6,753 bases of DNA from an uncultured Burkholderiales bacterium (GCA_903856875.1 CAIODE010000113.1:1-6753); one strand, 5' to 3'. Numbered from the stretch's first letter, positions 1-6,255 are shown. Notes: generated by a model from the sequence alone, not told the origin. A program made the numbers and translations.

Positions 1-1
1 C

Positions 2-1033
2 ATGCACGCAAACTTCATTCGCAGATCAGTCATTCAAATCTTTGCTGCATTGGCCCTGACTTCCTCATTCCCTTTCACTTCCTATGCTGCTGATCCTCAA
101 TTGAAAATTGGCTCATTGGTTCCTAAAAACTCTTTGTATCACCGCCAGTTGATGGAAGTGGGTGAAGCTTGGAAAAAGAGCCAACCAGGATCACCTCGAT
201 TCAATGTTTTCACCGATGGCAGCCAAGGCGGTGAAGCAGAAATGGTTCGCCGGATGCGCATTGGTCAACTGCACGCAGCCTTGCTGTCAGTTGTTGGTTT
301 GCGAGAAATTGAACCATCGATCGCCGCGCTTCAAAATTTGCCTTTGGCTTTTCGCTCATGGGAAGAATTGGACTATGTGCGCGAGAAGATGCGCCCTGGT
401 ATGGAAAAAAAGTTTCTAGAGAAGGGCTATGTTGTATTGGCTTGGGGCGATGCAGGTTGGGTGCGTTTCTTTTCAAAACAAGCAGCCTTCAGTCCTGATG
501 ATTACAAAAAAATGAAATTTTTTGCATGGGGCGCAGAAGCAGATCAACAAGAGATCATGAAAAGCATGGGCTACACACCCGTGCCGCTAGAACCTACAGA
601 TATCCTGCCGTCGATTCAAACTGGCATGATCAATGTGGTGCCCTCAACACCCTATTTCGCCCTAGCTACGCAAATCTACAATACGGCACCCAACATGCTG
701 GAAATCAACTGGGCGCCTATTGTGGGTGCCTTTGTGATTTCCAAAAAGTCATTCGATGAGATGTCGCCAGAGACTCAGTCCATCTTAAAAGCCTCGGCAG
801 ACAAGGCGGGCAGCCTGATTCGCATACAAGCACGCAAGGAAGTCGAAGAGGCTGTAGACGCCATGAAGAAGCGAGGCCTGAAAGTGAACACGCCCAATGC
901 AGAGCAAATGAAAGAATGGCGTGCATTTACCGAAACGCTTTACCCTCGAATCAGAGGAAAAATGGTGCCAGCCGATACATTTGATGAAGTTTTTGCACAC
1001 CTTAAAACATACCGCGCCTCAAAAACCCCATGA
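2..1033 (+). CDS. dctP: TRAP transporter periplasmic solute-binding receptor, DctP family
   Basis: This is the extracytoplasmic solute receptor of a tripartite ATP-independent periplasmic transporter; it captures the ligand and delivers it to the membrane permease encoded next. The 343-residue length is normal for the family. Residues 1-29 form a signal peptide: Arg7-Arg8, a hydrophobic core at about 10-25, and a likely cleavage after S-Y-A. Family features follow: the D-G-S-Q-G-G-E block (72-78), the M-R-I-G-Q-L segment (85-90) and the two-lobe hinge stretch around 190-215 (L-E-P-T-D, then Q-T-G-M-I). In most DctP proteins an Arg in a K-x-R motif binds the ligand carboxylate. By eye that position is Phe174 here (K172-F-F-A-W), so the ligand may be bound differently. 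The start lies one base inside the window, so no RBS is visible and a slightly longer start cannot be excluded. The stop overlaps the permease start. The substrate is unknown. Confidence 0.9.
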   Translation: MHANFIRRSVIQIFAALALTSSFPFTSYAADPQLKIGSLVPKNSLYHRQLMEVGEAWKKSQPGSPRFNVFTDGSQGGEAEMVRRMRIGQLHAALLSVVGLREIEPSIAALQNLPLAFRSWEELDYVREKMRPGMEKKFLEKGYVVLAWGDAGWVRFFSKQAAFSPDDYKKMKFFAWGAEADQQEIMKSMGYTPVPLEPTDILPSIQTGMINVVPSTPYFALATQIYNTAPNMLEINWAPIVGAFVISKKSFDEMSPETQSILKASADKAGSLIRIQARKEVEEAVDAMKKRGLKVNTPNAEQMKEWRAFTETLYPRIRGKMVPADTFDEVFAHLKTYRASKTP

Positions 1034-2883
1034 TGCAAGTTTTACGAGGTCGACATGTCCTGCAAAATTGGGATGCGAGCATTGCTGCACTTGCTCTTTG
1101 CGGGATGGTTTTAATTCCTGTCATTGAAGTTTTATTGCGACCCATTCAAGGCAGCGGCATCGACAATGCGCCAGTCTTGGTTCAGCACTTAGGCTTGCTT
1201 TTTTCACTGGCAGGTGCTGTCTATGCGGAAAGAACCGGTCATTTAACCAGCCTTGGCGCCTTGTGGCGTGATCTTGAAAACCCTCTGGCCCAAAAACTAG
1301 CTCGGGCTTGGGTCTTTTTAGGCTCCACACTGATCTGCGGGGTGTTGGCAAAAGCCAGTTATGAGTTGGTCATGACGGAGGTAGGCACCCAACATACCAT
1401 CGCCTACGGCTTGCCAACCTGGCTCTTCTTGTGCGCCTTGCCATTAGGCTTTGGCATTCTGGGCCTTAAATTCGGCCAAAAGTGGAACGATCGTTTCATC
1501 TTTCAATGGGCGGGAACTCTGCTCGTTTTTGTGGCTTCATGGCAGGCCAGTCAGTGGCTGGCCTCGATGGATGTTCCAACGCTTTGGCTGACCTTTCTTC
1601 TGTTCATTTTTCTCGCTTTAGGCGGCCCCGTGTTTTTGGTTTTGGGTGGTTTGTCTTGGATTTTGTTTTCATCAGAAAGCATACCCATGGCATCTCTGGC
1701 TTTGTCTCATTACCAAATTACTGTCAACCCATCTTTACCAGCACTGCCCCTCTTTACGCTTGCAGGCCTTGTATTTGCCAATACCCAGGCTGCTCATCGG
1801 CTTAGCCAATTGTTTAGCAGCCTCTTTGGCTCTGGGCAAAAGGGCAGCGTCCTCGCGGTTGCGTGTTTTTGCAGTTGCTTTACGGCCTTAACGGGCGGAA
1901 GCGGCGTCACGATCTTGGCGCTGGGGGGATTGATGTTGCCTCTCCTGCTCAAAGTGGGCTACCCAGAATCAAAAAGTATTGGCTTGATTACCAGCGCAAG
2001 CTCTTTAGGCGTTTTGTTAGCGCCTTCTGTGCCTCTGATCATGTATGCCATCATGGCGCGCATACCAATCAACACCATGTTTGTAGCGGGCCTCATACCC
2101 GCGGGTCTTATGGTTTTATCGCTTTTGATTTTTGGTGGTTTTTTGAGAACCACTCAAACTTCAAATCATCCCATCGATTTTCCCAATACTGCGACTTCAT
2201 CGTTGGCAGCTGGTGTCTCATTGAAAGAGGCCTTGTGGGCTGCTAAATGGGAAATGATCGCACCTTTGATAGCCATTGGCACCTTGATTTCAGGCATTGC
2301 CACACCGACCGAGGGGGCCGCAATCACGGTGGCCTATGCTCTGATCACGCAAGGCTTGATTCACCGTGAACTGAACTTCGCAATATGGAGACATTGCCTG
2401 TATCAATCAGCACAAATCATTGGTGGCATTTTGCTCATCATGGGTATGGCGCTTGGTCTCACCAACTATTTGATTGACGTTGGCATTCCAGACTTGGCAT
2501 CTGAGTGGGTCCAGGGCATTACAACCAACCCCTATGTATTCTTGCTGGCATTGAATGTATTTTTGTTCTTTGCAGGCGCACTGATGGAAATCTATGCCGC
2601 CATCATTGTGCTGGTGCCATTACTGCTGCCACTTGCCATCAGTTACGGCATTGATCCGGTCCATTTTGGAATCATTTTTCTAGCCAATTTGGAAATGGGT
2701 TTCTTGTGCCCACCTGCAGGCATGAATATTTATTTTGCTAGCGCTGTGTTTAAAAAGTCATTGAAAGAGGTCATGCGATCTGTGCTGCCAGCTTTGCTGG
2801 CAATGTTCATTGGCACAGTTGTACTTTCTTGGTTTCCATTTTTTGTAATGGCGTTACCACAGTGGCTGAATTTGTCTGGGTGA
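1030..2883 (+). CDS. TRAP transporter fused permease, DctQ-DctM (small plus large subunit in one chain)
   Basis: This is the inner-membrane part of the TRAP transporter, which imports the receptor-bound solute using an ion gradient. At 617 residues it is much longer than a lone DctM (about 425), because a DctQ-like four-helix domain (about 10-150) is fused in front. A linking helix at about 158-178 precedes the DctM domain (about 185-605). DctM hallmarks seen are P-L-F-T-L-A-G (240-246), the L-T-G-G-S-G-V-T re-entrant loop region (287-294), the L-L-A-P-S-V-P loop (329-335), the P-T-E-G-A motif (426-430) and the C-P-P-A-G-M-N segment near the C-terminus (560-566). The start overlaps the receptor stop in an ATGA quartet. 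No Shine-Dalgarno is visible ahead of it, so translation is probably coupled to the receptor gene. Two adjacent Met codons (1030, 1033) are possible starts; ATG 1030 is chosen for the overlap. Confidence 0.9.
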   Translation: MMQVLRGRHVLQNWDASIAALALCGMVLIPVIEVLLRPIQGSGIDNAPVLVQHLGLLFSLAGAVYAERTGHLTSLGALWRDLENPLAQKLARAWVFLGSTLICGVLAKASYELVMTEVGTQHTIAYGLPTWLFLCALPLGFGILGLKFGQKWNDRFIFQWAGTLLVFVASWQASQWLASMDVPTLWLTFLLFIFLALGGPVFLVLGGLSWILFSSESIPMASLALSHYQITVNPSLPALPLFTLAGLVFANTQAAHRLSQLFSSLFGSGQKGSVLAVACFCSCFTALTGGSGVTILALGGLMLPLLLKVGYPESKSIGLITSASSLGVLLAPSVPLIMYAIMARIPINTMFVAGLIPAGLMVLSLLIFGGFLRTTQTSNHPIDFPNTATSSLAAGVSLKEALWAAKWEMIAPLIAIGTLISGIATPTEGAAITVAYALITQGLIHRELNFAIWRHCLYQSAQIIGGILLIMGMALGLTNYLIDVGIPDLASEWVQGITTNPYVFLLALNVFLFFAGALMEIYAAIIVLVPLLLPLAISYGIDPVHFGIIFLANLEMGFLCPPAGMNIYFASAVFKKSLKEVMRSVLPALLAMFIGTVVLSWFPFFVMALPQWLNLSG

Positions 2884-2908
2884 GCCAAGCTAGTGTTGTG
2901 GCAACTCA

Positions 2909-2928
2909 AAGCATGCGCCCTGATGCTT
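2909..2928. terminator. Weak hairpin between convergent genes, possible terminator
   Basis: The 53-base gap between the TRAP operon and the leftward operon holds a 6-bp inverted repeat, AAGCAT-N8-ATGCTT. A 4-bp GTTG/CAAC hairpin lies beside it at 2895-2905. On the - strand the larger stem is followed by only three T residues; on the + strand no T tract follows. The stem is short and AT-rich. It sits where a shared terminator would be expected, but the sequence alone does not make a convincing intrinsic terminator. Confidence 0.2.
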
Positions 2929-2936
2929 AGAGCTCT

Positions 2937-3767
2937 TCAAGCACTGACCAACGCAGTGGGTTTCACAGTAATTTTTTCGTCAGAATAGGGGTCAAAAGTC
3001 AGAATCTCTAAACGTCCATCATGGTGCTCAACCAAGGTGCTCAGACTCTCAACCCAATCGCCATCGTTGCAATACAGCACACCGTCTATGTCGCGAATTT
3101 CAGCATGATGGATATGACCACACACAACACCGTCATAGCCCAATTTTTTCGCTTCGTGTGCAACAGCCACTTCGAAGTCAGAAATGAAATTCACGGCTTT
3201 TTTAACCTTCAATTTCAGATAAGCGGACAAAGACCAATAGGGCATTCCCAAACGGCCGCGCATGTAATTCAAGTGACGATTGGCTTTGAGTGCCCAGTCG
3301 TACAAGGTGTCACCCACATAGGCCAGCCATTTTGCAAATTGAATGACACCATCAAAATAATCGCCATGGATCACCCATAGCTTTTTACCATCGGCGGTAA
3401 TGTGCACAGCGTGTTCCACTACTTCAACACCACCAAAGGAGTGATTCAAAAAGTCACGGGCAAATTCATCGTGATTCCCCGGCACGTAAATCACACGGCA
3501 ACCTTTGCGCGCTTTTCGCAATAATTTTTGTACGACGTCGTTATGAGCTTGGGGCCAATACCATTTGCGCCTAAGCTGCCAGCCGTCAATGATGTCGCCC
3601 ACCAGATAAAGAGTGTCGCAGGTATGTGACTTCAAAAACTCTAACAGGGCTTCCGCTTGGCAACCAGGTGTTCCAAGATGAAGATCAGAAATAAAGATGG
3701 CACGGTAATGCCGCGCTGAGGCACTCTCCCCTGGCATAAATTCCTGAACATCTTTGAACATCATCAT
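2937..3767 (-). CDS. LpxH-like calcineurin-type metallophosphoesterase (COG2908 family)
   Basis: This is a two-metal phosphoesterase, 276 residues, probably cytoplasmic or membrane-peripheral since no signal peptide or transmembrane segment is seen. All metal-binding blocks of the calcineurin-like fold are present: S-D28-L-H30, G-D58-I-I-D61, G-N98-H99-D100, H134-G-D136 and G-H218-I-H220. Members of this family are usually annotated as UDP-2,3-diacylglucosamine diphosphatase, the lipid A pathway enzyme. Canonical LpxH, however, carries Arg in place of His in the third block (GNRD) and is nearer 240 residues. GNHD here, plus the C-terminal N-D-G-D-W-V motif (234-239), fits the second, LpxH2-like group, whose substrate is less certain. 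The start overlaps the upstream acyltransferase stop by ATGA, so the two genes are co-translated; three consecutive Met codons make the exact start ambiguous. A lipid-linked phosphate substrate is inferred from the neighbour. Confidence 0.85.
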   Translation of the reverse strand: MMMFKDVQEFMPGESASARHYRAIFISDLHLGTPGCQAEALLEFLKSHTCDTLYLVGDIIDGWQLRRKWYWPQAHNDVVQKLLRKARKGCRVIYVPGNHDEFARDFLNHSFGGVEVVEHAVHITADGKKLWVIHGDYFDGVIQFAKWLAYVGDTLYDWALKANRHLNYMRGRLGMPYWSLSAYLKLKVKKAVNFISDFEVAVAHEAKKLGYDGVVCGHIHHAEIRDIDGVLYCNDGDWVESLSTLVEHHDGRLEILTFDPYSDEKITVKPTALVSA

Positions 3768-4606
3768 GTCACTGCAAAAAGCTTGCGATATCGATTCGGA
3801 AGGTCCTTCACTTGCATCATCATGGGCAAATCAGCCGTGTTGAAATCGGGGTCCCATGCGGGAGCACCCAAAATTTTGGCACCAAGCCTTAGGTAGCCCC
3901 TGATCAGTGCGGGGGGTTCTACAGGCAAGTCTGAGTCCAATTCTTCTATGGGCAGAGGCAAGCGAGGCCGAGCGTGAAACTCTATGGAAGCCAAGTTTGA
4001 TACCGAAAGCTGCTTCCACATGCTGGCAGCAGCATCGCCGCTTATTATGCCGTTGTGCAGCATGGGGATGCTTGCACAACCAATCATGGTGTCCAATTGG
4101 TTGCGTGCCATGAATTCAAATAAGGCACCCCAGAGGGCCAAAATAACACCACCATGACGGTGCTCGGCGTGAACACAACTTCTGCCCAATTCCACCATGC
4201 GTTCTCGCATGAAACGCAAACGTGTTAAATCAAATTCAGTATCTGTATAGGTGCCTCCAACCCGTTTAGCCTGTGCTGGGGTTAAGACACGGTAAGTGCC
4301 AATCACAGCACCCGAAACACCCTCTCGAACCAAGAGGTGCTCGCAATAATCATCGAACAGATCGATATCATGCCCAGGCACAGTTTCTGGCAACCTGGCA
4401 CCCATTTCTTTGCCAAAAACCTCAAAACGCAGTCTTTGAGCTTCTCTTACCTCGTCTTGATGTTTAGCCCAGCTAACTTCGATGGCAGATTTCGAAATTT
4501 TTGTTTGGCTGGCTGCATTTTGATTTTGAGGGCTTTGATGAAGTGACCCCCGAGGCAACGAAATTTGCGAAATCGGAAATGTAGGGCTTGGCAATTCTTT
4601 CATCAT
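3764..4606 (-). CDS. olsB: OlsB-like ornithine N-acyltransferase (GNAT fold, COG3176 type)
   Basis: This is probably L-ornithine N(alpha)-acyltransferase, which moves a 3-hydroxyacyl chain from acyl carrier protein to ornithine and so makes lyso-ornithine lipid, the first step of phosphorus-free ornithine lipid synthesis. The family pattern is clear: A-Q-R-L-R-F-E-V-F-G-K-E-M-G-A (56-70), G-H-D-I-D-L-F-D-D-Y-C-E-H (78-90), G-T-Y-R-V-L (103-108), E-L-G-R-S-C-V-H with H-R-x-G (139-152), G-C-A-S (176-179), and the C-terminal P-P-A-L-I-R-G-Y-L block (231-239) followed by G-A-K-I-L-G-A-P-A (242-250). The first 40 residues are Ser/Gln/Asn/Pro-rich and not part of the fold. A GGGAG Shine-Dalgarno (4610-4614) lies only 3 bases from ATG 4606 but 6 from the adjacent ATG 4603, so the second Met may be the true start. 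The second acyltransferase of the pathway (OlsA) is not in the window. Related enzymes can use other amino acids, so the amino-acid substrate is inferred. Confidence 0.85.
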   Translation of the reverse strand: MMKELPSPTFPISQISLPRGSLHQSPQNQNAASQTKISKSAIEVSWAKHQDEVREAQRLRFEVFGKEMGARLPETVPGHDIDLFDDYCEHLLVREGVSGAVIGTYRVLTPAQAKRVGGTYTDTEFDLTRLRFMRERMVELGRSCVHAEHRHGGVILALWGALFEFMARNQLDTMIGCASIPMLHNGIISGDAAASMWKQLSVSNLASIEFHARPRLPLPIEELDSDLPVEPPALIRGYLRLGAKILGAPAWDPDFNTADLPMMMQVKDLPNRYRKLFAVT

Positions 4607-4609
4607 GGT

Positions 4610-4632
4610 CTCCCAAGTTGTATTTAACTTGG
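4610..4632 (-). promoter_or_regulatory. Leader hairpin overlapping the Shine-Dalgarno of the olsB-like gene
   Basis: A perfect 7-bp inverted repeat, CCAAGTT-N6-AACTTGG, occupies 4613-4632. In the leftward transcript its 3' arm ends in the first two G residues of the GGGAG ribosome binding site (4610-4614), just ahead of the start codons. The repeat is directly visible. A role in limiting translation, or as a DNA operator over the start region, is inference. Confidence 0.45.
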
Positions 4633-4655
4633 AAGTTGATAATGCAGGCCGAGAG

Positions 4656-4682
4656 TTTCACCAAGATTTCATTATGGTGAAA
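4656..4682. promoter_or_regulatory. Perfect dyad TTTCACCA-N11-TGGTGAAA, candidate operator
   Basis: An 8-bp perfect inverted repeat with an 11-base spacer lies between the divergent operons, about 50 bases upstream of the olsB-like start. The arms would lie about two helical turns apart (19 bp centre to centre), as expected for a dimeric DNA-binding regulator. On the - strand the sequence CATAAT, close to a -10 hexamer, starts inside one arm, although no good -35 box was found at the right distance. I do not recognise the site as belonging to a named regulator. Confidence 0.4.
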
Positions 4683-4699
4683 TATTTGTGACAGTTATA

Positions 4700-4729
4700 G
4701 ATACAAAAAATTAAAAGATGAATTAAAAT
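4700..4729 (+). promoter_or_regulatory. Weak candidate promoter for the membrane-protein pair
   Basis: TAAAAT (4724-4729) matches five of six -10 consensus bases, and GATACA (4700-4705) stands 18 bases upstream as a poor -35 (three of six). The surrounding 4690-4740 stretch is strongly AT-rich, as promoters often are. It would serve the rightward pair starting at 4792. The evidence is only sequence similarity. Confidence 0.22.
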
Positions 4730-4791
4730 GATTTTGTCATTGAAGCCAAATTTCATGATTGCAATGCCTCAGCACCGTGTTCTTTTTTGAT

Positions 4792-5307
4792 ATGTCAGTT
4801 TATTGGGTCATCGGCTACTTCTTGGTGCTCGTCCTCACCTTGATCTACAAAACGCCCATCGTTAGCGGGCCGTGGCTCTTTCTTCTTCGCTCTTTTTTTC
4901 CTAATTGGAAGTTCTTTCACGCTGTAGGGTATGTTCCTCACCTGTATGCCCGAGCCGGCATCGTCAATGCCACCGGTCAATTGGTTTGGACCGACTGGGT
5001 CCATCTCTATCCCCGCGCTGAGCAAAAATTCTGGCATCTCTTTCACAATCCAAAAACCAATTTAGGTTTAGCCCAACAAAACTTGATTGATCACTTTTGG
5101 TCAGATCTCAACGATGCCCCTGAGGGCTGCGATCCCAGAAGTTTTGTGTCTTACCAAATGGTGGCGCACTTTGTAGCAGGTGTTTTGCACAACCTATATC
5201 CTGAACATACCCACAATCAATTTGAATTGCGGATGTTGCTTGACAACTCGGCTGAGACCACCCACACCCACGTCATGATGACCTCGCCGGAGGAAGTTCG
5301 AACATGA
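4792..5307 (+). CDS. Unknown single-span membrane protein, SdpA-like partner of an HTTM protein
   Basis: I do not recognise this gene as a named family with certainty. From ATG 4792 it is 171 residues: one hydrophobic helix (about 3-20), a short linker, then a mainly polar domain rich in His, Trp and Phe. The segment F-F-P-N-W-K-F-F (35-42), followed by P-H-L-Y-A-R (49-54), recalls the P-x-x-W-x-F-F region I associate with SdpA proteins, which are small single-span partners of SdpB; this is memory-level similarity only. The lack of charges before the helix and Lys20, Arg33 and Lys40 after it weakly favour a cytoplasmic C-terminal domain. The next gene overlaps it by ATGA, so the two products are probably made together. 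No Shine-Dalgarno precedes ATG 4792; TTG 4759 and GTG 4777 extend the frame but also lack one, and the hydrophobic helix starts cleanly at 4792. Confidence 0.7.
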   Translation: MSVYWVIGYFLVLVLTLIYKTPIVSGPWLFLLRSFFPNWKFFHAVGYVPHLYARAGIVNATGQLVWTDWVHLYPRAEQKFWHLFHNPKTNLGLAQQNLIDHFWSDLNDAPEGCDPRSFVSYQMVAHFVAGVLHNLYPEHTHNQFELRMLLDNSAETTHTHVMMTSPEEVRT

Positions 5308-6119
5308 CAATGGACTGGCATGCGTCCTTCATGCTCAGCACACATTTGGCCATTCGCGCCATAGAACTGCTGTTTGCATGGAGCTTGAGCATTCAAACAT
5401 TGGAATATTTGCGCATGCGGCCAGCGACGCAGGGAAATGGCTTGTGGGTTTGGTCTATTCAACGCCAGGACGTTCCTAACCAATGGATGCGACAATTTTT
5501 AGATTCATTGTTTACGCCCCAAGCCTTCACTGCCTTATTGGTTCTAAGACTTCTGGCATTGGTCAGCTTGGTCTTTCAAGGTAGTCATTTATTGAACATC
5601 GGTTTTTTGTTTGTGAGCAATTTGGCATTGCTCATTCGCTGGCGAGGCGCTTTCAATGGCGGCAGTGATTTCATGACCTTGGTCGTGCTGACGGGTTTGT
5701 TGATTGCACAAGTTGTGAGCCACTTCTCAAGCTCCGAATTCGGATGGCGTGCAGGTTTTTGGTACATCACCATCCAATCCATCACGTCTTATTTCATGTC
5801 TGGCTCTGTGAAGCTGCTTCAACGTGAATGGCGCAACGGCAGGGCCATGACCATCTTTTTAAACGCTGCCATTCATGGGCCTTTAGGCTCGGGGCATTGG
5901 CTTCGCAAACCCTGGCTGGCGACACTAAGCTCATGGACTTTTATAGTGTGGGAGAGTTTGGCACCACTGGCACTGCTTGATGCGCGATTGGCAGTCCTTT
6001 TTTGTCTGATCGCAAGCTTGTTCCACTTCTTGGTTTTTTGGTATTTTGGCTTAAACCGTTTTTTCTGGGCTTGGCTGGCCACGTTTCCTGCGATTATTTG
6101 GTGTGCGGGACAGATTTGA
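5304..6119 (+). CDS. Polytopic membrane protein with HTTM (vitamin-K-dependent carboxylase-like) domain, SdpB-like
   Basis: This 271-residue protein has about six hydrophobic segments (roughly 12-32, 73-92, 98-112, 125-140, 150-168, 210-260 in more than one span). The diagnostic stretch is Y163-F-M-S-G-S-V-K170-L with W176 and G179 (pattern YFxxGxxKLxxxxWxxG). It matches the conserved HTTM block that contains the active-site Lys of animal gamma-glutamyl carboxylase. A second HTTM-like motif is F-N-G-G-S-D (117-122), and a C-terminal F-H-F-L-V-F-W-Y-F-G-L-N segment (240-251) also suits the family. Bacterial HTTM proteins include SdpB, which works with SdpA to mature the SdpC toxin; most others have no known function. 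Its ATG overlaps the upstream stop, with a strong GGAGGA site (5289-5294) nine bases ahead. No precursor-peptide gene was found nearby. The fold call is fairly secure; the biochemical role is unknown. Confidence 0.75.
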   Translation: MTMDWHASFMLSTHLAIRAIELLFAWSLSIQTLEYLRMRPATQGNGLWVWSIQRQDVPNQWMRQFLDSLFTPQAFTALLVLRLLALVSLVFQGSHLLNIGFLFVSNLALLIRWRGAFNGGSDFMTLVVLTGLLIAQVVSHFSSSEFGWRAGFWYITIQSITSYFMSGSVKLLQREWRNGRAMTIFLNAAIHGPLGSGHWLRKPWLATLSSWTFIVWESLAPLALLDARLAVLFCLIASLFHFLVFWYFGLNRFFWAWLATFPAIIWCAGQI

Positions 6120-6127
6120 TATCAAAT
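6114..6127. repeat. 14-bp perfect palindrome ATTTGATATCAAAT at the end of the HTTM gene
   Basis: The palindrome spans the TGA stop of the HTTM gene. It has no loop, so it is unlikely to be an RNA terminator and is more likely a protein-binding site or chance in AT-rich DNA. It shares the half-site ATCAA with the dyad at 6143-6156, whose centre is 29 bases downstream. Confidence 0.4.
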
Positions 6128-6142
6128 TATTTCAAAATTTCA

Positions 6143-6156
6143 ATGATCGAAATCAA
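6143..6156. promoter_or_regulatory. FNR/CRP-type box, ATGAT-CGAA-ATCAA
   Basis: The site agrees with the FNR-family consensus TTGAT-N4-ATCAA at nine of ten defined positions; the first base is A instead of T. It lies 113 bases before the ABC ATPase start and about 34 bases upstream of a possible -35 box. Such a box would link expression to oxygen or redox state if an FNR/Anr-type regulator binds. Short sites like this also arise by chance in AT-rich DNA. Confidence 0.35.
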
Positions 6157-6189
6157 TAAATTATTTCTCACACTTAATGATATTCCCTG

Positions 6190-6218
6190 TTGACGGCTGA
6201 GAGTCTTTAAAACAAGAT
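6190..6218 (+). promoter_or_regulatory. Candidate sigma-70 promoter for the ABC ATPase operon
   Basis: TTGACG (6190-6195) matches five of six -35 bases, and CAAGAT (6213-6218) follows after exactly 17 bases but matches only three of six -10 bases. The position, about 30 bases upstream of the ribosome binding site, is suitable. The weak -10 would fit an activator-dependent promoter. Confidence 0.3.
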
Positions 6219-6255
6219 GACAAGCAATGTTCAAAGCCATTGAAAGGGCCGTTCA

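Noticed and set aside
1055..1057. ATG preceded by a GAGG motif, considered as the real start of the permease
   Set aside because: It is out of frame with the DctQ-DctM coding sequence, and the DctQ-like domain is already in place from ATG 1030.
3021..3380. 119-codon rightward frame inside the phosphoesterase gene
   Set aside because: It is antisense to a gene with complete metal-binding motifs, and its product resembles no family. It is a shadow frame.
4759..4791. TTG-initiated N-terminal extension of the SdpA-like protein
   Set aside because: No Shine-Dalgarno precedes TTG 4759, the extra 11 residues add nothing recognisable, and ATG 4792 opens directly into the membrane helix.
6143..6193. 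Sixteen-codon reading frame in the gap after the HTTM gene, considered as a possible peptide substrate for the SdpAB-like pair
   Set aside because: It has no ribosome binding site, lies in AT-rich regulatory-looking DNA over the FNR-type box, and has no signal peptide or Cys pair as in SdpC-type precursors.
6193..6204. GGCTGAGAG stretch resembling the conserved core of a TPP (thi-box) riboswitch
   Set aside because: Only this short core matches. The G-rich segment expected before it and the CCTTTGAACCTGAT-like and GCGNAGGGA segments expected after it are missing, so the fold cannot be supported.
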